Below, one piece after another: positions 47,546 to 60,200 of a stretch of 64,000 nt of DNA. Positions within the stretch are counted from its first letter, which is position 1, and each line of letters begins with the position of its first letter. The stretch is from Arenicola marina (Eukaryota > Annelida > Polychaeta > Arenicolidae). The stretch covers positions 25,104,254-25,168,253 of the forward strand of contig OZ025260.1 of NCBI GenBank assembly GCA_964019135.1. The letters run 5' to 3'. Below the pieces are notes generated by a model. That model worked only from the letters and a program-made list of their open reading frames with translations, did no database searches and was not told where the DNA came from. The position numbers and the translations under genes were made by a program.

Positions 47546-47971
47546 GCTCCCTGGCAACCTCGGTCCGCGGTGCATGTGTGCAATAGATTTGCGAATGCAT
47601 TAAGGAAGTAGCTCGGTGTGACGAAGGCAGGGAGTGATCTGAGGGGTGAAGACGGTTTCTCGCCTATGAAACTCATGGTTCTGGCTATAGGTGATGGTTT
47701 TATAATTGCGATAAATTCCATTCATGCTCATCGCCCATGTAGACAGGAGAGTGATGGTGGAAGAGGAATAGGTAACAGGTAACGCCAGGTGCGAGATACG
47801 GCCAGCCCCCTCCCCCTCCTCCTTTTCCTCCACCCTGCACACTTAAGAGCCAGCTGCCCGATGCCTAGGCGCTTGACACATGAACACCATTGACTGACCG
47901 GCGAGATGCTCGTAGACAGAAGACAGATAACTTGGGCGAGCGATAAGAGGATCTCAGCTGCTTGGGGTTAA
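47546..47971. other. Unique DNA between the two related 29-bp loci
   Basis: Contains a C/T-rich run near 47805-47835. No gene recognised. Confidence 0.5.
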
Positions 47972-48007
47972 TCAGCTGATGCATCTGGATGCAGCCAGCC
48001 TCTGTCT

Positions 48008-48870
48008 ATGGTAGCGTGTGAAGACCACGACTTTCCATGTTAGCGTATGAAGACCACGACTTCCCATGCCAGCGTATGAAGACCACGACCGCCCATGCCA
48101 GCGTATGAAGACCACGACCGCCCATGCCAGCGTATGAAGACCACGACCGCCCATGCCAGCGTATGAAGACCACGACCGCCCATGCCAGCGTATGAAGACC
48201 ACGACCGCCCATGCCAGCGTATGAAGACCACGACCGCCCATGCCAGCGTATGAAGACCACGACCGCCCATGCCAGCGTATGAAGACCACGACCGCCCATG
48301 CCAGCGTATGAAGACCACGACCGCCCATGCCAGCATATGAAGACCACGACCGCCCATGCCAGCGTATGAAGACCACGACCGCCCATGCCAGCGTATGAAG
48401 ACCACGACCGCCCATGCCAGCGTATGAAGACCACGACCGCCCATGCCAGCGTATGAAGACCACGACCGCCCATGCCAGCGTATGAAGACCACGACCGCCC
48501 ATGCCAGCGTATGAAGACCACGACCGCCCATGCCAGCGTATGAAGACCACGACCGCCCATGCCAGCGTATGAAGACCACGACCGCCCATGCCAGCGTATG
48601 AAGACCACGACCGCCCATGCCAGCGTATGAAGACCACGACCGCCCATGCCAGCGTATGAAGACCACGACCGCCCATGCCAGCGTATGAAGACCACGACCG
48701 CCCATGCCAGCGTATGAAGACCACGACCGCCCATGCCAGCGTATGAAGACCACGACCGCCCATGCCAGCGTATGAAGACCACGACCGCCCATGCCAGCGT
48801 ATGAAGACCACGACCGCCCATGTCAGCGTATTAAGACCGTGGCTTCCTATGGCAGCGGGTTGAAGATCAT
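48008..48870. repeat. 29-bp tandem repeat, about 29 copies, highly uniform
   Basis: Unit GCGTATGAAGACCACGACCG plus CCCATGCCA. The inner ~25 units are nearly identical and the outer ones diverged. The unit has no stop in any minus-strand frame, so three minus frames of 250-300 codons overlap. This is an artefact of the unit. Confidence 0.97.
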
Positions 48871-49084
48871 AACTTTCCATTGCAGCGTTTGAAGAGGGGT
48901 AGTGACGATGACGTCATAAACGCTTAGGACGTGGTTGAGGGATGGGACTGCAGGCTGGATAACCCACCTACACTCTTATTATCCTTACTAAAAGGAGGAA
49001 TCTCAGTAGTTCTGCAGTTGGCTTTGCACTGTATATCTACGAAACGAAATGTGGACGTTTTAGACCTCTTGGGTGCAATTGAAG
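48871..49084. other. Unique DNA
   Basis: No recognised feature. Confidence 0.5.
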
Positions 49085-49180
49085 GCTAAACCGTGCGGGG
49101 TTGGATGAAGCATACCTAAGATGTATCTGGCAAGGCATGAACCCGTGACCTGTTGATCAGCGCGTCAGCCTGTGTCTTCG
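49085..49180 (-). mobile_element. tRNA-like SINE, family S2, copy 2
   Basis: On the minus strand GACGCGCTGATCAACAGG precedes TCACGGGTTCATGCC, with a body ending TCATCCAACCCC shared with 27850-27937. Confidence 0.45.
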
Positions 49181-50770
49181 TCCTACATCCTCGGCATCGG
49201 AATCTGTTGAGTAACACAGGGTAATCCTAATCCTGGTTCACTCTATATGTAGACACAGGTGACCTAAGACGCAAATTGGTTAACGAATTCACTTCGTACA
49301 GAAAAAAACCTGAATTAGTATTCATGAAACAGAAGAATCGATAAGGCTGGGAAGATCCTGGCTGAATATATAATGTGTCGTAATGTTGGGGGGGGGTGGG
49401 TGTATACGAATTCGGTTTGTTTAGGTAACATGCTGCAGTCTGTAACATCATGTGGTCTATAAGTCTGCTGCGAGCAAGTGAAGGAATCAAGGTATGTATG
49501 GATGGTCTTATTGAAGAAAGACACGGCGTCTATTTACACTGGCGGATCCAGCGGAGAGCGCACGGTGCCCCCCCACCCCCCCCCCCCCCCGCCCCTGAGC
49601 ATGTGTCCCGTCGGTTCGTTGTAGTGCCAATTGTATCAACAATTAGGTCCGAAGCGATTCTGGTATCAGAGTTTTGGTATAGCTGAGGTGCCCAAGCGGA
49701 CGTGGGTCCGCACCAGCCGAACACAGCCTGAAGGTAAGATAAAGAGAAGGAAATGTAATCTATACATTTAGAGCAGCACAGATTTTTAAGATAGGCAATA
49801 CTATATTTTACATGTTATTCATTTCCGTCATAAGGGAATATTCTAAGTCAGGCGAATCGAGCTATTCCCATAAAACTATATAAATTACCTGTCATATGGT
49901 ACCTGCTATATTACCTGACACAGTGTTGCTACCGTGCAGGGTGAGTGACCAATTGTTGGCTGGATTTGGGGGGTGGGTCAGGGGTAGGTCTGCTCGTGTC
50001 CCCCATCTCGGTTTTCCGCCTTTGGGTTTAACAGAGTATTAAAACGTCACGTCGTGGGTGGTAACTACACGAAAGGGCGAGCTGAGGCAGTTGGGGGGGG
50101 GGGGTGCAAGAGATGGGGGCAGGGGAGGGGAGGGGCTAGGGTGTGTAGGTGAAGTACTTTTTCAGGTATACCAGACGTGCCTCACCACCATCTGGAGTGT
50201 TAAGGAGCTGTTTCATTAGTTGCTGTAAGGTCGAAACCGGATCAATTATCCTGGCCGAGAATGTCAGGATGGCGACCTCTGGTGTACAGAGAGTGCGACG
50301 GAGACTGCTCGTCGTAACCACCCTCGCACCCAATACGTACCGCCGCCATCTTTGTTTATGCCGGCCTACATCACGTGACGACTGACGGCGTCATTAACTG
50401 GACAATAAAAGACTACAGGGAGTGTATGTTTTTATATTCCCACTCGATCGCCATATTACGCATCCCACACGGACTGCGCATAAAGTTCTGCACGGACAGA
50501 ATCTCGCCTGCTGGGCCATTCTCTATTTTCGTCTTCTCTCGCTAGGTGGCTGCGCTATTAAAACTAGAGCCGACGGCGTGAGCGATAATGAAGCTTGCGG
50601 AGCGCCACACTGTGGTGGAGATTGGTCCAGAGCGTGGATCGGATTACCGCAACGGTTCAGCAGTTTAAACTACGCTCTGACCTCTGGGCCCCGTGACAGC
50701 AACACACAGCCGCGGTCCCTTCCATAGAATCTGGCATCTGGGTTATTGCGGGTATTGTTTCACCCTGTTC
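49181..50770. other. Unique DNA with a possible promoter at its right
   Basis: G or C tracts occur near 49387, 49570-49592 and 50095. GCACCAGCC-type and TGGCGGATCCAG motifs (49541) recall transposon ends. No gene recognised apart from the promoter-like segment described separately. Confidence 0.4.
50140..50400 (-). promoter_or_regulatory. Promoter-like segment with YY1-type start context and short ORFs
   Basis: On the minus strand TCACGTGATG (E-box) is followed by AAAGATGGCGGCGGTACG, a typical YY1/translation-start context. The ATG opens 36 codons to a stop. Another frame runs open for about 65 codons to 50136, ending in a stretch with LQQLMKQLL and LVYLKKYF, but lacks an ATG. It could be the 5' end of an intron-containing gene. 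No homology recognised. Confidence 0.2.
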
Positions 50771-53700
50771 ACAGGTCTCTCATCTTATCTCCCACCCCAT
50801 CTTCACAAGTATCTTATCTTATCTCCCACCCCATCTTCACAAGTGTCTTATCTTATCTCCCACCCCAGCTTCGCAAGTCTCTCATCTTATCTCCCACCCC
50901 AGCTTCACAAGTGTCTTATCCCATCTTCACAAGTGTCTTATCTTATCTCCCACCCCAGCTTTACAAGTGTCTTATCTTATCTCCCACCCCAGCTTCACAA
51001 GTGTCTTATCTTATCTCCCACCCCAGCTTTACAAGTGTCTTATCTTATCTCCCACCCCAGCTTCACAAGTGTCTTATCTTATCTCCCACCCCAGCTTCAC
51101 AAGTGTCTTATCTTATCTCCCACCCCAGCTTCACAAGTGTCTTATCTTATCTCCCACCCCTGCTTCACAGGTGTCTTATCTTATCTCCCACCCCAGCTTC
51201 ACAAGTGTCTTATCTTATCTCCCACCCCAGCTTCACAAGTGTCTTATCTTATCTCCCACCCCAGCTTCACAAGTGTCTTATCTTATCTCCCACACCAGCT
51301 TCACAAATGTCTTATCTTATCTCCCACCCCAGCTTCACAAGTGTCTTATCTTATCTCCCACCCCAGCTTCACAAGTGTCTTATCTTATCTCTCACCCCAG
51401 CTTCACAAGTGTCTTATCTTATCTCCCACCCCAGCTTCAGAAGTATCTTATCTTGTCTCCCACCCCAGCGTTACAAGTGTCTTATCTTATCTCCCACCCC
51501 AGCTTCACAGGTGTCTTATCTTATCTCCCACCCCAGCTTCACAAGTGTCTTATCTTATCTCCCACCCCAGCTTCACAAGTGTCTTATCTTATCTCCCACC
51601 CCAGCTTCACAAGTGTCTTATCTTATCTCCCACACCAGCTTTACAAGTGTCTTATCTCCCACCCCAGCTTCACAAGTGTCTTATCTTATCTCCCACCCCA
51701 GCTTCACAAGTGTCTTATCTTATCTCCCACGCCAGCTTTACAAGTGTCTTATCTTATCTCCCACCCCAGCTTCACAAGTGTCTTATCTTATCTCCCACCC
51801 CATCTTCACAAGTGTCTTATCTTATCTCCCACCCCAGCTTCACAAGTCTCTCATCTTATCAACCACCCCAGCTTCACAAGTGTCTTACCTTATCTCCCAC
51901 CCCAGCTTCACAAGTGTCTTATCTTATCAACCACCCCAGCTTCACAAGTGTCTTATCTTATCTCCCACCCCAGCTTCACAAGTCTCATATTATCTCCCAC
52001 CCCAGCTTCACAAGTGTCTTATCCTATCTCCCACCCCAGCTTCACAAGTCTCTCATCTTATCAACCACCCCAGCTTCACAAGTGTCTTATCTTATCTCCC
52101 ACCCCAGTTTCACAAGTGTCTTATCTTATCTCCCACCCCAGCTTCACAAGTGTCTTATCTTATATCTCCCACCCCAGCTTCACAAGTGTCTTATCTTATC
52201 TCCCACCCCAGCTTTACAAGTGTCTTATCTTATCTCCCACCCCAGCTTCACAAGTGTCTTATCTTATCTCCCACCCCAGCTTCACAAGTGTCTTATCTTA
52301 TCTCCCACCCCAGCTTCACAAGTGTCTTATCTTATCTCCCACACCAGCTTCACAAGTGTCTTATCTCATCTCCCACCCCAGCTTCAAGAGTGTCTTATCT
52401 TATCTCCCACCCCAGCTTCACGAGTGTCTTATCTTATCTCCCACCCCAGCTTCACAAGTGTCTTATCTTATCTCCCACACCAGCTTCACAAGTGTCTTAT
52501 CTTATCTCCCACACCAGCTTCACAAGTGTCTTATCTTATCTCCCACCCCAGTTTCACAAGTGTCTTATCTTATCTCCCACCCCAGTTTCACATATGTCTT
52601 ATCTTATCTCCCACCCCAGCTTCACAAGTGTCTTATCTTATCTCCCACACCAGCTTCACAAGTGTCTTATCTTATCTCCCACCCCAGCTTCAAGAGTGTC
52701 TTATCTTATCTCCCACCCCAGCTTCACGAGTGTCTTATCTTATCTCCCACACCAGCTTCACAAGTGTCTTATCTTATCTCCCACCCCAGTTTCACAAATG
52801 TCTTATCTTATCTCCCACCCCAGCTTCACAAGTGTCTTATCTTATCTCCCACCCCAGCTTCACAAGTGTCTTATCTTATCTCCCACACCAGCTTCACAAG
52901 TGTCTTATCTTATCTCCCACCCCAGCTTCAAGAGTGTCTTATCTTATCTCCCACCCCAGCTTCACGAGTGTCTTATCTTATCTCCCACCCCAGCTTCACA
53001 AGCGTCTTATCTTATTTCCCACCCCTGCTTCACAGGTGTTTTATTTTATCTCCCACCCCAGCTTTACAAGTCTCTCATCTTATCTCCCACCCCATCTTCC
53101 CAAGTCTCTCATCTTATCTCCCACCCCAGCTTCACAAGTGTCCTATCTTATCTTTCACCCCAGCTTCACGAGTGTCTTATCTTATCTCCCACCCCAGCTT
53201 CACGAGTGTCTTAACTTATCTCCCACCCCAGCTTCACAAGTGTCTTATCCTATCTCCCACCCCAGCTTCACAAGTCTCTCATCTTATCTCCCACCCCAGC
53301 TTCACAAGTGTCCTATCTTATCTTTCACCCCAGCTTCACGAGTGTCTTATCTTATCTCCCACCCCAGCTTCACGAGTGTCTTATCTTATCTCCCACCCCA
53401 GCTTCACAAGTGTCTTATCTTATCTCCCACCCAGCTTCACAAGTATCTTATCTTATCTCCCACCCCATCTTCACAAGTGTCTTATCTTATCTCCCACCCC
53501 ATCTTCACAAGTCTCTCATCTTATCAACCACCCCAGCTTTACAAGTGTCTTATCTTATCTCCCACCCCAGCTTCACAAGTGTCTTATCTTATCTCCCACC
53601 CAGCTTCACAAGTATCTTATCTTATCTCCCACCCAGCTTCACAAGTATCTTATCTTATCTCCCACCCCATCTTCACAAGTGTCTTATCTTATCTCCCACC

Positions 53701-56700
53701 CCAGCTTCGCAAGTCTCTCATCTTATCAACCACCCCAGCTTTACAAGTGTCTTATCTTATCTCCCACCCCAGCTTCACAAGTGTCTTATCTTATCTCCCA
53801 CCCCAGCGTCACAAGTGTCTTATCTTATCTCCCACCCCAGCTTCACAAGTGTCTTATCTTATCTCCCACCCCAGCTTCACAAGTGTCTTATCCTTTCTCC
53901 CACCCCAGCTTCACAAGTGTCTTATCTTATCTCCCATCCCAGCTTCACAAGTGTCTTATCTTATCTCCCACCCCAGCTTCACAAGTGTCTTATCCTTTCT
54001 CCCACCCCAGCTTCACAAGTGTCTTATCTTATCTCCCACCGCAGCTTCACAAGTGTCTTATCTTATCTCCCACCCCATCTTCACAAGTGTCTTATCATAT
54101 CTCCCACCCCAGCTTCACAAGTCTCTCATCTTATCTCCCACCCCAGCTTCACAAGTGTTTTATCTTATCTCCCACCCCAGCTTCACAAGTGTCTTATCTT
54201 ACCTCCCACCCCAGCTTCACAAGTGTCTTATCTTATCTCCCACCCCAGCTTCACAAGTCTCTCATCTTATCTCCCACCCCAGCTTCACAAGTCTCTCATC
54301 TTATCTCCCACCCCAGCTTCACAAGTGTCTTATCTTATCTCCCACCCCAGCTTCACAAGTGTCTTATCTTATCTCCCACCCCAGCTTCACAAGTGTCTTA
54401 TCTTATCTCCCACCCCAGCTTCACAAGTGTCTTATCTTATCTCCCACCCCAGCTTCACAAGTGTCTTATCTTATCTCCCACCCCAGCTTTACAAGTGTCT
54501 TATCTTATCTCCCACCCAGCTTCACAAGTGTCTTATCTTATCTCCCACCCCATCTTCACAAGTGTCTTATCTTATCTCCCACCCCAGCTTCACAAGTCTC
54601 ATCTTATCTCCCACCCCAGCTTCACAAGTGTCTTATCTTATCTCCCACCCCAGCTTCACAAGTCTCTCATCTTATCTCCCACCCCAGCTTTACAACTGTC
54701 TTATCTTATCTCCCACCCCAGCTTCACAAGTGTCCCATCTTATCTCCCACCCCAGCTTCACAAGTGTCTTATCTTATCTCCCAGCCCAGCTTAACAAGTA
54801 TCTTATCTTATCTCCCACCCCAGCTTCACAAGTGTCTTATCTTATCTCCCACCCCAGCTTCACAAGTCTCATCTTATCTCCCACCCCAGCTTCACAAGTG
54901 TCTTATCTTATCTCCCACCCCAGCTTCACAAGTCTCTCATCTTATCTCCCACCCCAGCTTTACAACTGTCTTATCTTATCTCCCACCCCAGCTTCACAAG
55001 TGTCTTATCTTATCTCCCACCCCAGCTTCACAAGTCTCTTATCTTATCTCCCACCCAAGCTTCACAAGTCTCTCATCTTATCTCCCACCCCAGCTTCACA
55101 AGTGTCTTATCTTATCTCCCACCCCAGCTTCACAAGTGTCTTATCTTATCTCCCACCCCAGCTTCACAAGTGTCTCATCTTATCTCCCACCCCAGCTTCA
55201 CAAGTGTCTTATCTTATCTCCCACCCCAGCTTCACAAGTGTCTTATCTTATCTCCCACCCCAGCTTCACAAGTCTCTCATCTTATCTCCCACCCCAGCTT
55301 TACAAGTGTCTTATCTTATCTCCCACCCCAGCTTCACAAGTCTCATCTTATCTCCCACCCCAGCTTCACAAGTCTCTCATCTTATCTCCCACCCCAGCTT
55401 CACAAGTGTCTTATCTTATCTCCCACCCCAGCTTCACAAGTGTTTCAATCTTATCTCCCACCCCAGCTTCACAAGTGTCTTATCTTATCTCCCACCCCAG
55501 CTTCACAAGTGTCTTATCTTATCTCCCACCCCAGCTTCACAAGTGTCTTATCTTATCTCCCACCCCAGCTTTACAAGTGTCTTATCTTATCTCCCACCCC
55601 AGCTTCACAAGTGTCTCATCTTATCTCCCACCCCAGCTTCACAAGTGTCTCATCTTATCTCCCACCCCAGCTTCACAAGTGTCTTATCTTATCTCCCACC
55701 CCAGCTTCACAAGTGTCTTATCTTATCTCCCACCCCAGCTTCACAAGTCTCTCATCTTATCTCCCACCCCAGCTTTACAAGTGTCTTATCTTATCTCCCA
55801 CCCCAGCTTTACAAGTGTCTTATCTTATCTCCCACCCCAGCTTCACAAGTGTCTTATCTTATCTCCCACCCCAGCTTCACAAGTCTCTCATCTTATCTCC
55901 CATCCCAGCTTCACAAGTGTCTTATCTTATCTCCCACCCCAGCTTCACAAGTCTCTCATCTTATCTCCCACCCCAGCTTCACAAGTGTCTTATCTTATCT
56001 GCCACCCCAGCTTCACAAGTGTCTTATCTTATCTCCCACCCCAGCTTCACAAGTGTCTTATCTTATCTCCCACCCCAGCTTCACAAGTGTCTTATCTTAT
56101 CTCCCACCCCAGCTTCACAAGTGTCTTATCTTATCTCCCACCCCAGCTTCACAAGTGTCTTATCTTATCTCCCACCCCAGCTTCACAAGTCTCTCATCTT
56201 ATCTCCCACCCCAGCTTTACAAGTGTCTTATCTTATCTCCCACCCCAGCTTCACAAGTCTCATCTTATCTCCCACCCCAGCTTCACAAGTCTCTCATCTT
56301 ATCTCCCACCCCAGCTTCACAAGTGTCTTATCTTATCTCCCACCCCAGCTTCACAAGTGTTTCAATCTTATCTCCCACCCCAGCTTCACAAGTGTCTTAT
56401 CTTATCTCCCACCCCAGCTTCACAAGTGTCTTATCTTATCTCCCACCCCAGCTTCACAAGTGTCTTATCTTATCTCCCACCCCAGCTTTACAAGTGTCTT
56501 ATCTTATCTCCCACCCCAGCTTCACAAGTGTCTCATCTTATCTCCCACCCCAGCTTCACAAGTGTCTCATCTTATCTCCCACCCCAGCTTCACAAGTGTC
56601 TTATCTTATCTCCCACCCCAGCTTCACAAGTGTCTTATCTTATCTCCCACCCCAGCTTCACAAGTCTCTCATCTTATCTCCCACCCCAGCTTTACAAGTG

Positions 56701-57050
56701 TCTTATCTTATCTCCCACCCCAGCTTTACAAGTGTCTTATCTTATCTCCCACCCCAGCTTCACAAGTGTCTTATCTTATCTCCCACCCCAGCTTCACAAG
56801 TCTCTCATCTTATCTCCCACCCCAGCTTCACAAGTGTCTTATCTTATCTCCCACCCCAGCTTCACAAGTCTCTCATCTTATCTCCCACCCCAGCTTCACA
56901 AGCGTCTTATCTTATCTGCCACCCCAGCTTCACAAGTGTCTTATCTTATCTCCCACCCCAGCTTCACAAGTGTCTTATCTTATCTCCCACCCCAGCTTCA
57001 CAAGTGTCTTATCTTATCTCCCACCCCAGCTTCACAAGTGTCTTACCTCG
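50771..57050. repeat. Large minisatellite array L, 34-bp unit, about 184 copies
   Basis: Unit CTTATCTTATCTCCCACCCC plus AGCTTCACAAGTGT. Shortened units (29 or 33 bp, for example with CACCCAGC) and a few CTCTCATC variants are scattered. The plus strand of the unit has no stop codon in any frame, and 34 is not a multiple of three, so all three plus frames stay open for kilobases (longest 50693-57178). Read on the minus strand each unit contains AGATAAGATAAG, two overlapping GATA-factor motifs. A block near 55170-55990 recurs about 910 bp later. Confidence 0.98.
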
Positions 57051-57408
57051 CTCCCCAATCCACCGCTCCACACACACCCTCGGCCCCATTCAACACTCAG
57101 TCTATCCAATCGTCTCAAAGGTCTTCGGTAATGTTTTTCTGGTGCGTGTTATTTTACCTTATCTCAGGTCGTGCATGAGTAAGCGATGTCAGGGGCAGCT
57201 TTCCCTTCGATAATGTTGTGGAGGGAAGGGGTGTGCTATGGTGATTTACAGACTAGAAGCACGCACAATGACAGTGAACATCATTAGAATACTTGCATCT
57301 CTCATACATGTATAATTATACAGATTTGCGTATTATTGATATGTAATACGTTTATAGTCCAACGTCATTGGCTTCTAATAATAATATGATAAAAAAACTG
57401 GCTTGATA
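57051..57408. other. Unique DNA right of array L
   Basis: No recognised feature; AT-rich toward the MITE. Confidence 0.5.
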
Positions 57409-57410
57409 TA

Positions 57411-57646
57411 TACTACTCACAATTTGCTAAGGATCGCCTCTATGCAGAGATATCTGAGTGTATAACAGGGGACTGTGTAATTCTACTATAATACAGATAA
57501 ACCTTCCAGATAAATCTGTTACTCGTGTGCCACCATGCATGGTAAAATCAAACGTCTTTTTATTATAGTAGAATTACACACCTGTTACCTGTTATACACT
57601 CAGATATCTCTGCATAGAGGTGATCCTTAGCAAATTGTGAGTAGTA
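57411..57646. mobile_element. Hairpin MITE, Tc1/mariner type, 236 bp
   Basis: Terminal inverted repeats of about 85 bp start TACTACTCACAATTTGCTAA and are nearly perfect; the right arm ends GTGAGTAGTA. TA flanks both sides (57409-57410 and 57647-57648), the target duplication of Tc1/mariner elements. The ~70-bp centre has no coding sequence. The low divergence between arms suggests a fairly recent copy. Confidence 0.9.
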
Positions 57647-57648
57647 TA

Positions 57649-58286
57649 GTTTACGCTATTTCCTTTTTCTTTGTTAATCCCACCTCTTTTCAAAATACGC
57701 TCTCGGTTCTTCTTTCATTTGTCAACTAGCTGTCTGGTATTATACATGCACATGCACTTTAAAATGAAAGCCCCGCCAAAAAAATCTAAACCATTCTAAA
57801 AAAGAATTTCGATTAATAAATGTTCTTTCTGGTTTAGTTTAAAGTATGCTGGGCCAGTTGTGAATGCTATGTATGCGTGATGCTTTGACCAGGCGTCCGT
57901 TTAACCCCTGGCTAGTGGAAATAGCTGCTTAGAGTGACGCCAAGGGACCGGATATAATCCGTACATACAGGGTCTGGAAGGGGCGGGGGGTCCCGTATGC
58001 AGTGTCGAGTTTGCAGAATCCTCAGTGTCGAATGTTGATTTCTTCCGACATTCCGTGTCGCTTTTGGTCAAGTTCAGTGTCGTTTTTTTCTAAAATGCTA
58101 CTATCTGTGTCTATATGTGGCTTTTTCAGATCCACGGTGTCGGAATTTGGGATGTCGGATGTCGATTTTTCAATATGCCTGTATGTGCCGCGTGTCGCCA
58201 TTTATCCCTTCCAGACCCCTATATACCTTCGCGGTATAACAGGCCCCCATCTCTCTCTGTGCAACCGTTCTCTCTCAGTGGTTGCC
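57649..58286. other. Unique DNA left of the 16-bp array
   Basis: Several loose TGTCG-containing motifs at 58000-58170 (AGTGTCG(A/G)(A/T)TTT) suggest a very degenerate repeat. No gene recognised. Confidence 0.4.
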
Positions 58287-59258
58287 GTACTCTCTGTCTC
58301 TGCCGTACTCTGTCTCTGCCGTACTCTGTCTCTGCCGTACTCTGTCTCTGCCGTACTCTGTCTCTGCCGTACTCTGTCTCTGCCGTACTCTGTCTCTGCC
58401 GTACTCTGTCTCTGCCGTACTCTGTCTCTGCCGTACTCTGTCTCTGCCGTACTCTGTCTCTGCCGTACTCTGTCTCTGCCGTACTCTGTCTCTGCCGTAC
58501 TCTGTCTCTGCCGTACTCTGTCTCTGCCGTACTCTGTCTCTGCCGTACTCTGTCTCTGCCGTACTCTGTCTCTGCCGTACTCTGTCTCTGCCGTACTCTG
58601 TCTCTGCCGTACTCTGTCTCTGCCGTACTCTGTCTCTGCCGTACTCTGTCTCTGCCGTACTCTGTCTCTGCCGTACTCTGTCTCTGCCGTACTCTGTCTC
58701 TGCCGTACTCTGTCTCTGCCGTACTCTGTCTCTGCCGTACTCTGTCTCTGCCGTACTCTGTCTCTGCCGTACTCTGTCTCTGCCGTACTCTGTCTCTGCC
58801 GTACTCTGTCTCTGCCGTACTCTGTCTCTGCCGTACTCTGTCTCTGCCGTACTCTGTCTCTGCCATACTCTGTCTCTGCCATACTCTGTCTCTGCCATAC
58901 TCTGTCTCTGCCATACTCTGTCTCTGCCATACTCTGTCTCTGCCATACTCTGTCTCTGCCATACTCTGTCTCTGCCATACTCTGTCTCTGCCATACTCTG
59001 TCTCTGCCATACTCTGTCTCTGCCATACTCTGTCTCTGCCATACTCTGTCACTGCCCTACTCTGTCACTGCCCTACTCTGTCTCTGCCGCACTCTGTTTC
59101 TGCCGTACTCTGTCTCTGCCATACTCTGTCTCTGCCGTACTCTGTCTCTGCCGTACTCTGTCTCTGCCGTACTCTGTCTCTGCCGTACTCTGTCTCTGCC
59201 GTACTCTGTCTCTGCCGTACTCTGTCTCTGCCGTACTCTGTCTCTGCCGTACTCGTTC
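58287..59258. repeat. 16-bp tandem repeat, about 60 copies
   Basis: Unit TACTCTGTCTCTGCCG. Neither strand of the unit has a stop, so all six frames are open across it. A contiguous run of about 12 units (58864-59045) has CCATAC instead of CCGTAC, and two units have CACTGCCC. This shows block amplification of a variant that itself looks like CpG decay. Strand composition is strongly pyrimidine-biased. Confidence 0.97.
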
Positions 59259-59747
59259 TGTCTGGCTCTATCTGCCCGCCCTGGGTTTCGAACCCCCCCT
59301 CCCCCTCCGGATGACCCGCCGGCATGGCATGACCGAACTGTCATAGGCTGTGCCCGCCGAGATTACCCGTGGGGCGTAATGGCACCCTGAGCCACTGATG
59401 TCCCTTGCTCGCGGACATAGCCATCCCGTATCTTGACCAGGGGCGGCCGCCGTGCATTCACGCCCCCGTATACCGGCCGCTCCCCGACACAGCTAGCGCC
59501 GTCCGGCATGACCGGGTCACCTGTCTCTGACCGAGACAGACTGGTCGGTGTGACGTCTGCAATACCGCCAGTTGACACCTAAATGCCACGCTTATTGTGT
59601 GTGTGGCGGATGAGGGCATCTTGCCCTCTGTTATAATACCGAAACAATGGTTTAAGCTTGGAACTTAAATATGAGTAGTCTCTGGATTCATCACGGTATT
59701 GCCTGGACGGACCGATGGCCCGGGGTCGGGAGGGGTCCGGGGATGCG

Positions 59748-59797
59748 GGTAGGGGGTAGGGGGTAGGGGGTAGGGGGTAGGAGGTTGGGGGTGATCT
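59748..59797. repeat. GGGGGTA short tandem repeat
   Basis: About six units of GGGGGTA (7 bp), a potential G-quadruplex-forming run. Confidence 0.85.
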
Positions 59798-60004
59798 GAG
59801 CATCGCTTCACTAACCCATACGAGCTCGTAACCGTATCTTTAACACGGTGATTTGACGGCGGTTACGAGTTTTTAAGTCAAATGACTCCCTGAATCCTTT
59901 CTAGATATCTTCCAACTTCCGCCAGAGAGACGACTATTGTAGATGAATTGAAATTGGCGGTTAGAACAGTTTGATAGAATTTGGTGCTGGTTTGCGTGTG
60001 TTTA

Positions 60005-60200
60005 GGAGGCAGTTTTCGGGTGGTGCGGAAGGGTTAGGGTGGTGCGAAACGGTTGAGTGGTGAGAACGAGTTTGGGGTGGTGCGGAAGCGGTTGGGTTGA
60101 GCGGAAGAGTTGGGTGGTACGGAAGGGTTGGGATGGTGTGAACGGGTGGTGCGCTTGGGCGTTTGGAGGGTGGTGCTGATGGTCGTTTGGCTAGGGTGGT
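60005..60200. repeat. Degenerate G-rich repeat
   Basis: GGTGGTGCGGAAGGGTTGGG-like motifs recur about eight times with irregular spacing, strongly G over C on the plus strand. Confidence 0.6.

Noticed and set aside
48006-48880. Tryptophan/glycine-rich 250-300 codon proteins on the minus strand
   Set aside because: Three frames of the same 29-bp unit, all open because the unit lacks stops; array artefact.
50693-57213. Giant proline/serine-rich proteins in three overlapping plus-strand frames
   Set aside because: The frames follow from a stop-free 34-bp unit, overlap each other completely, and have no splice context or unique coding flanks of any length.
58002-59390. Cysteine/leucine-rich and glutamate/arginine-rich proteins on opposite strands
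   Set aside because: The 16-bp unit is stop-free on both strands, so open frames are unavoidable.
59748-60060. Telomere-like repeats
   Set aside because: The runs are GGGGGTA and irregular GGGTT(A/G)GG motifs, not a TTAGGG array.
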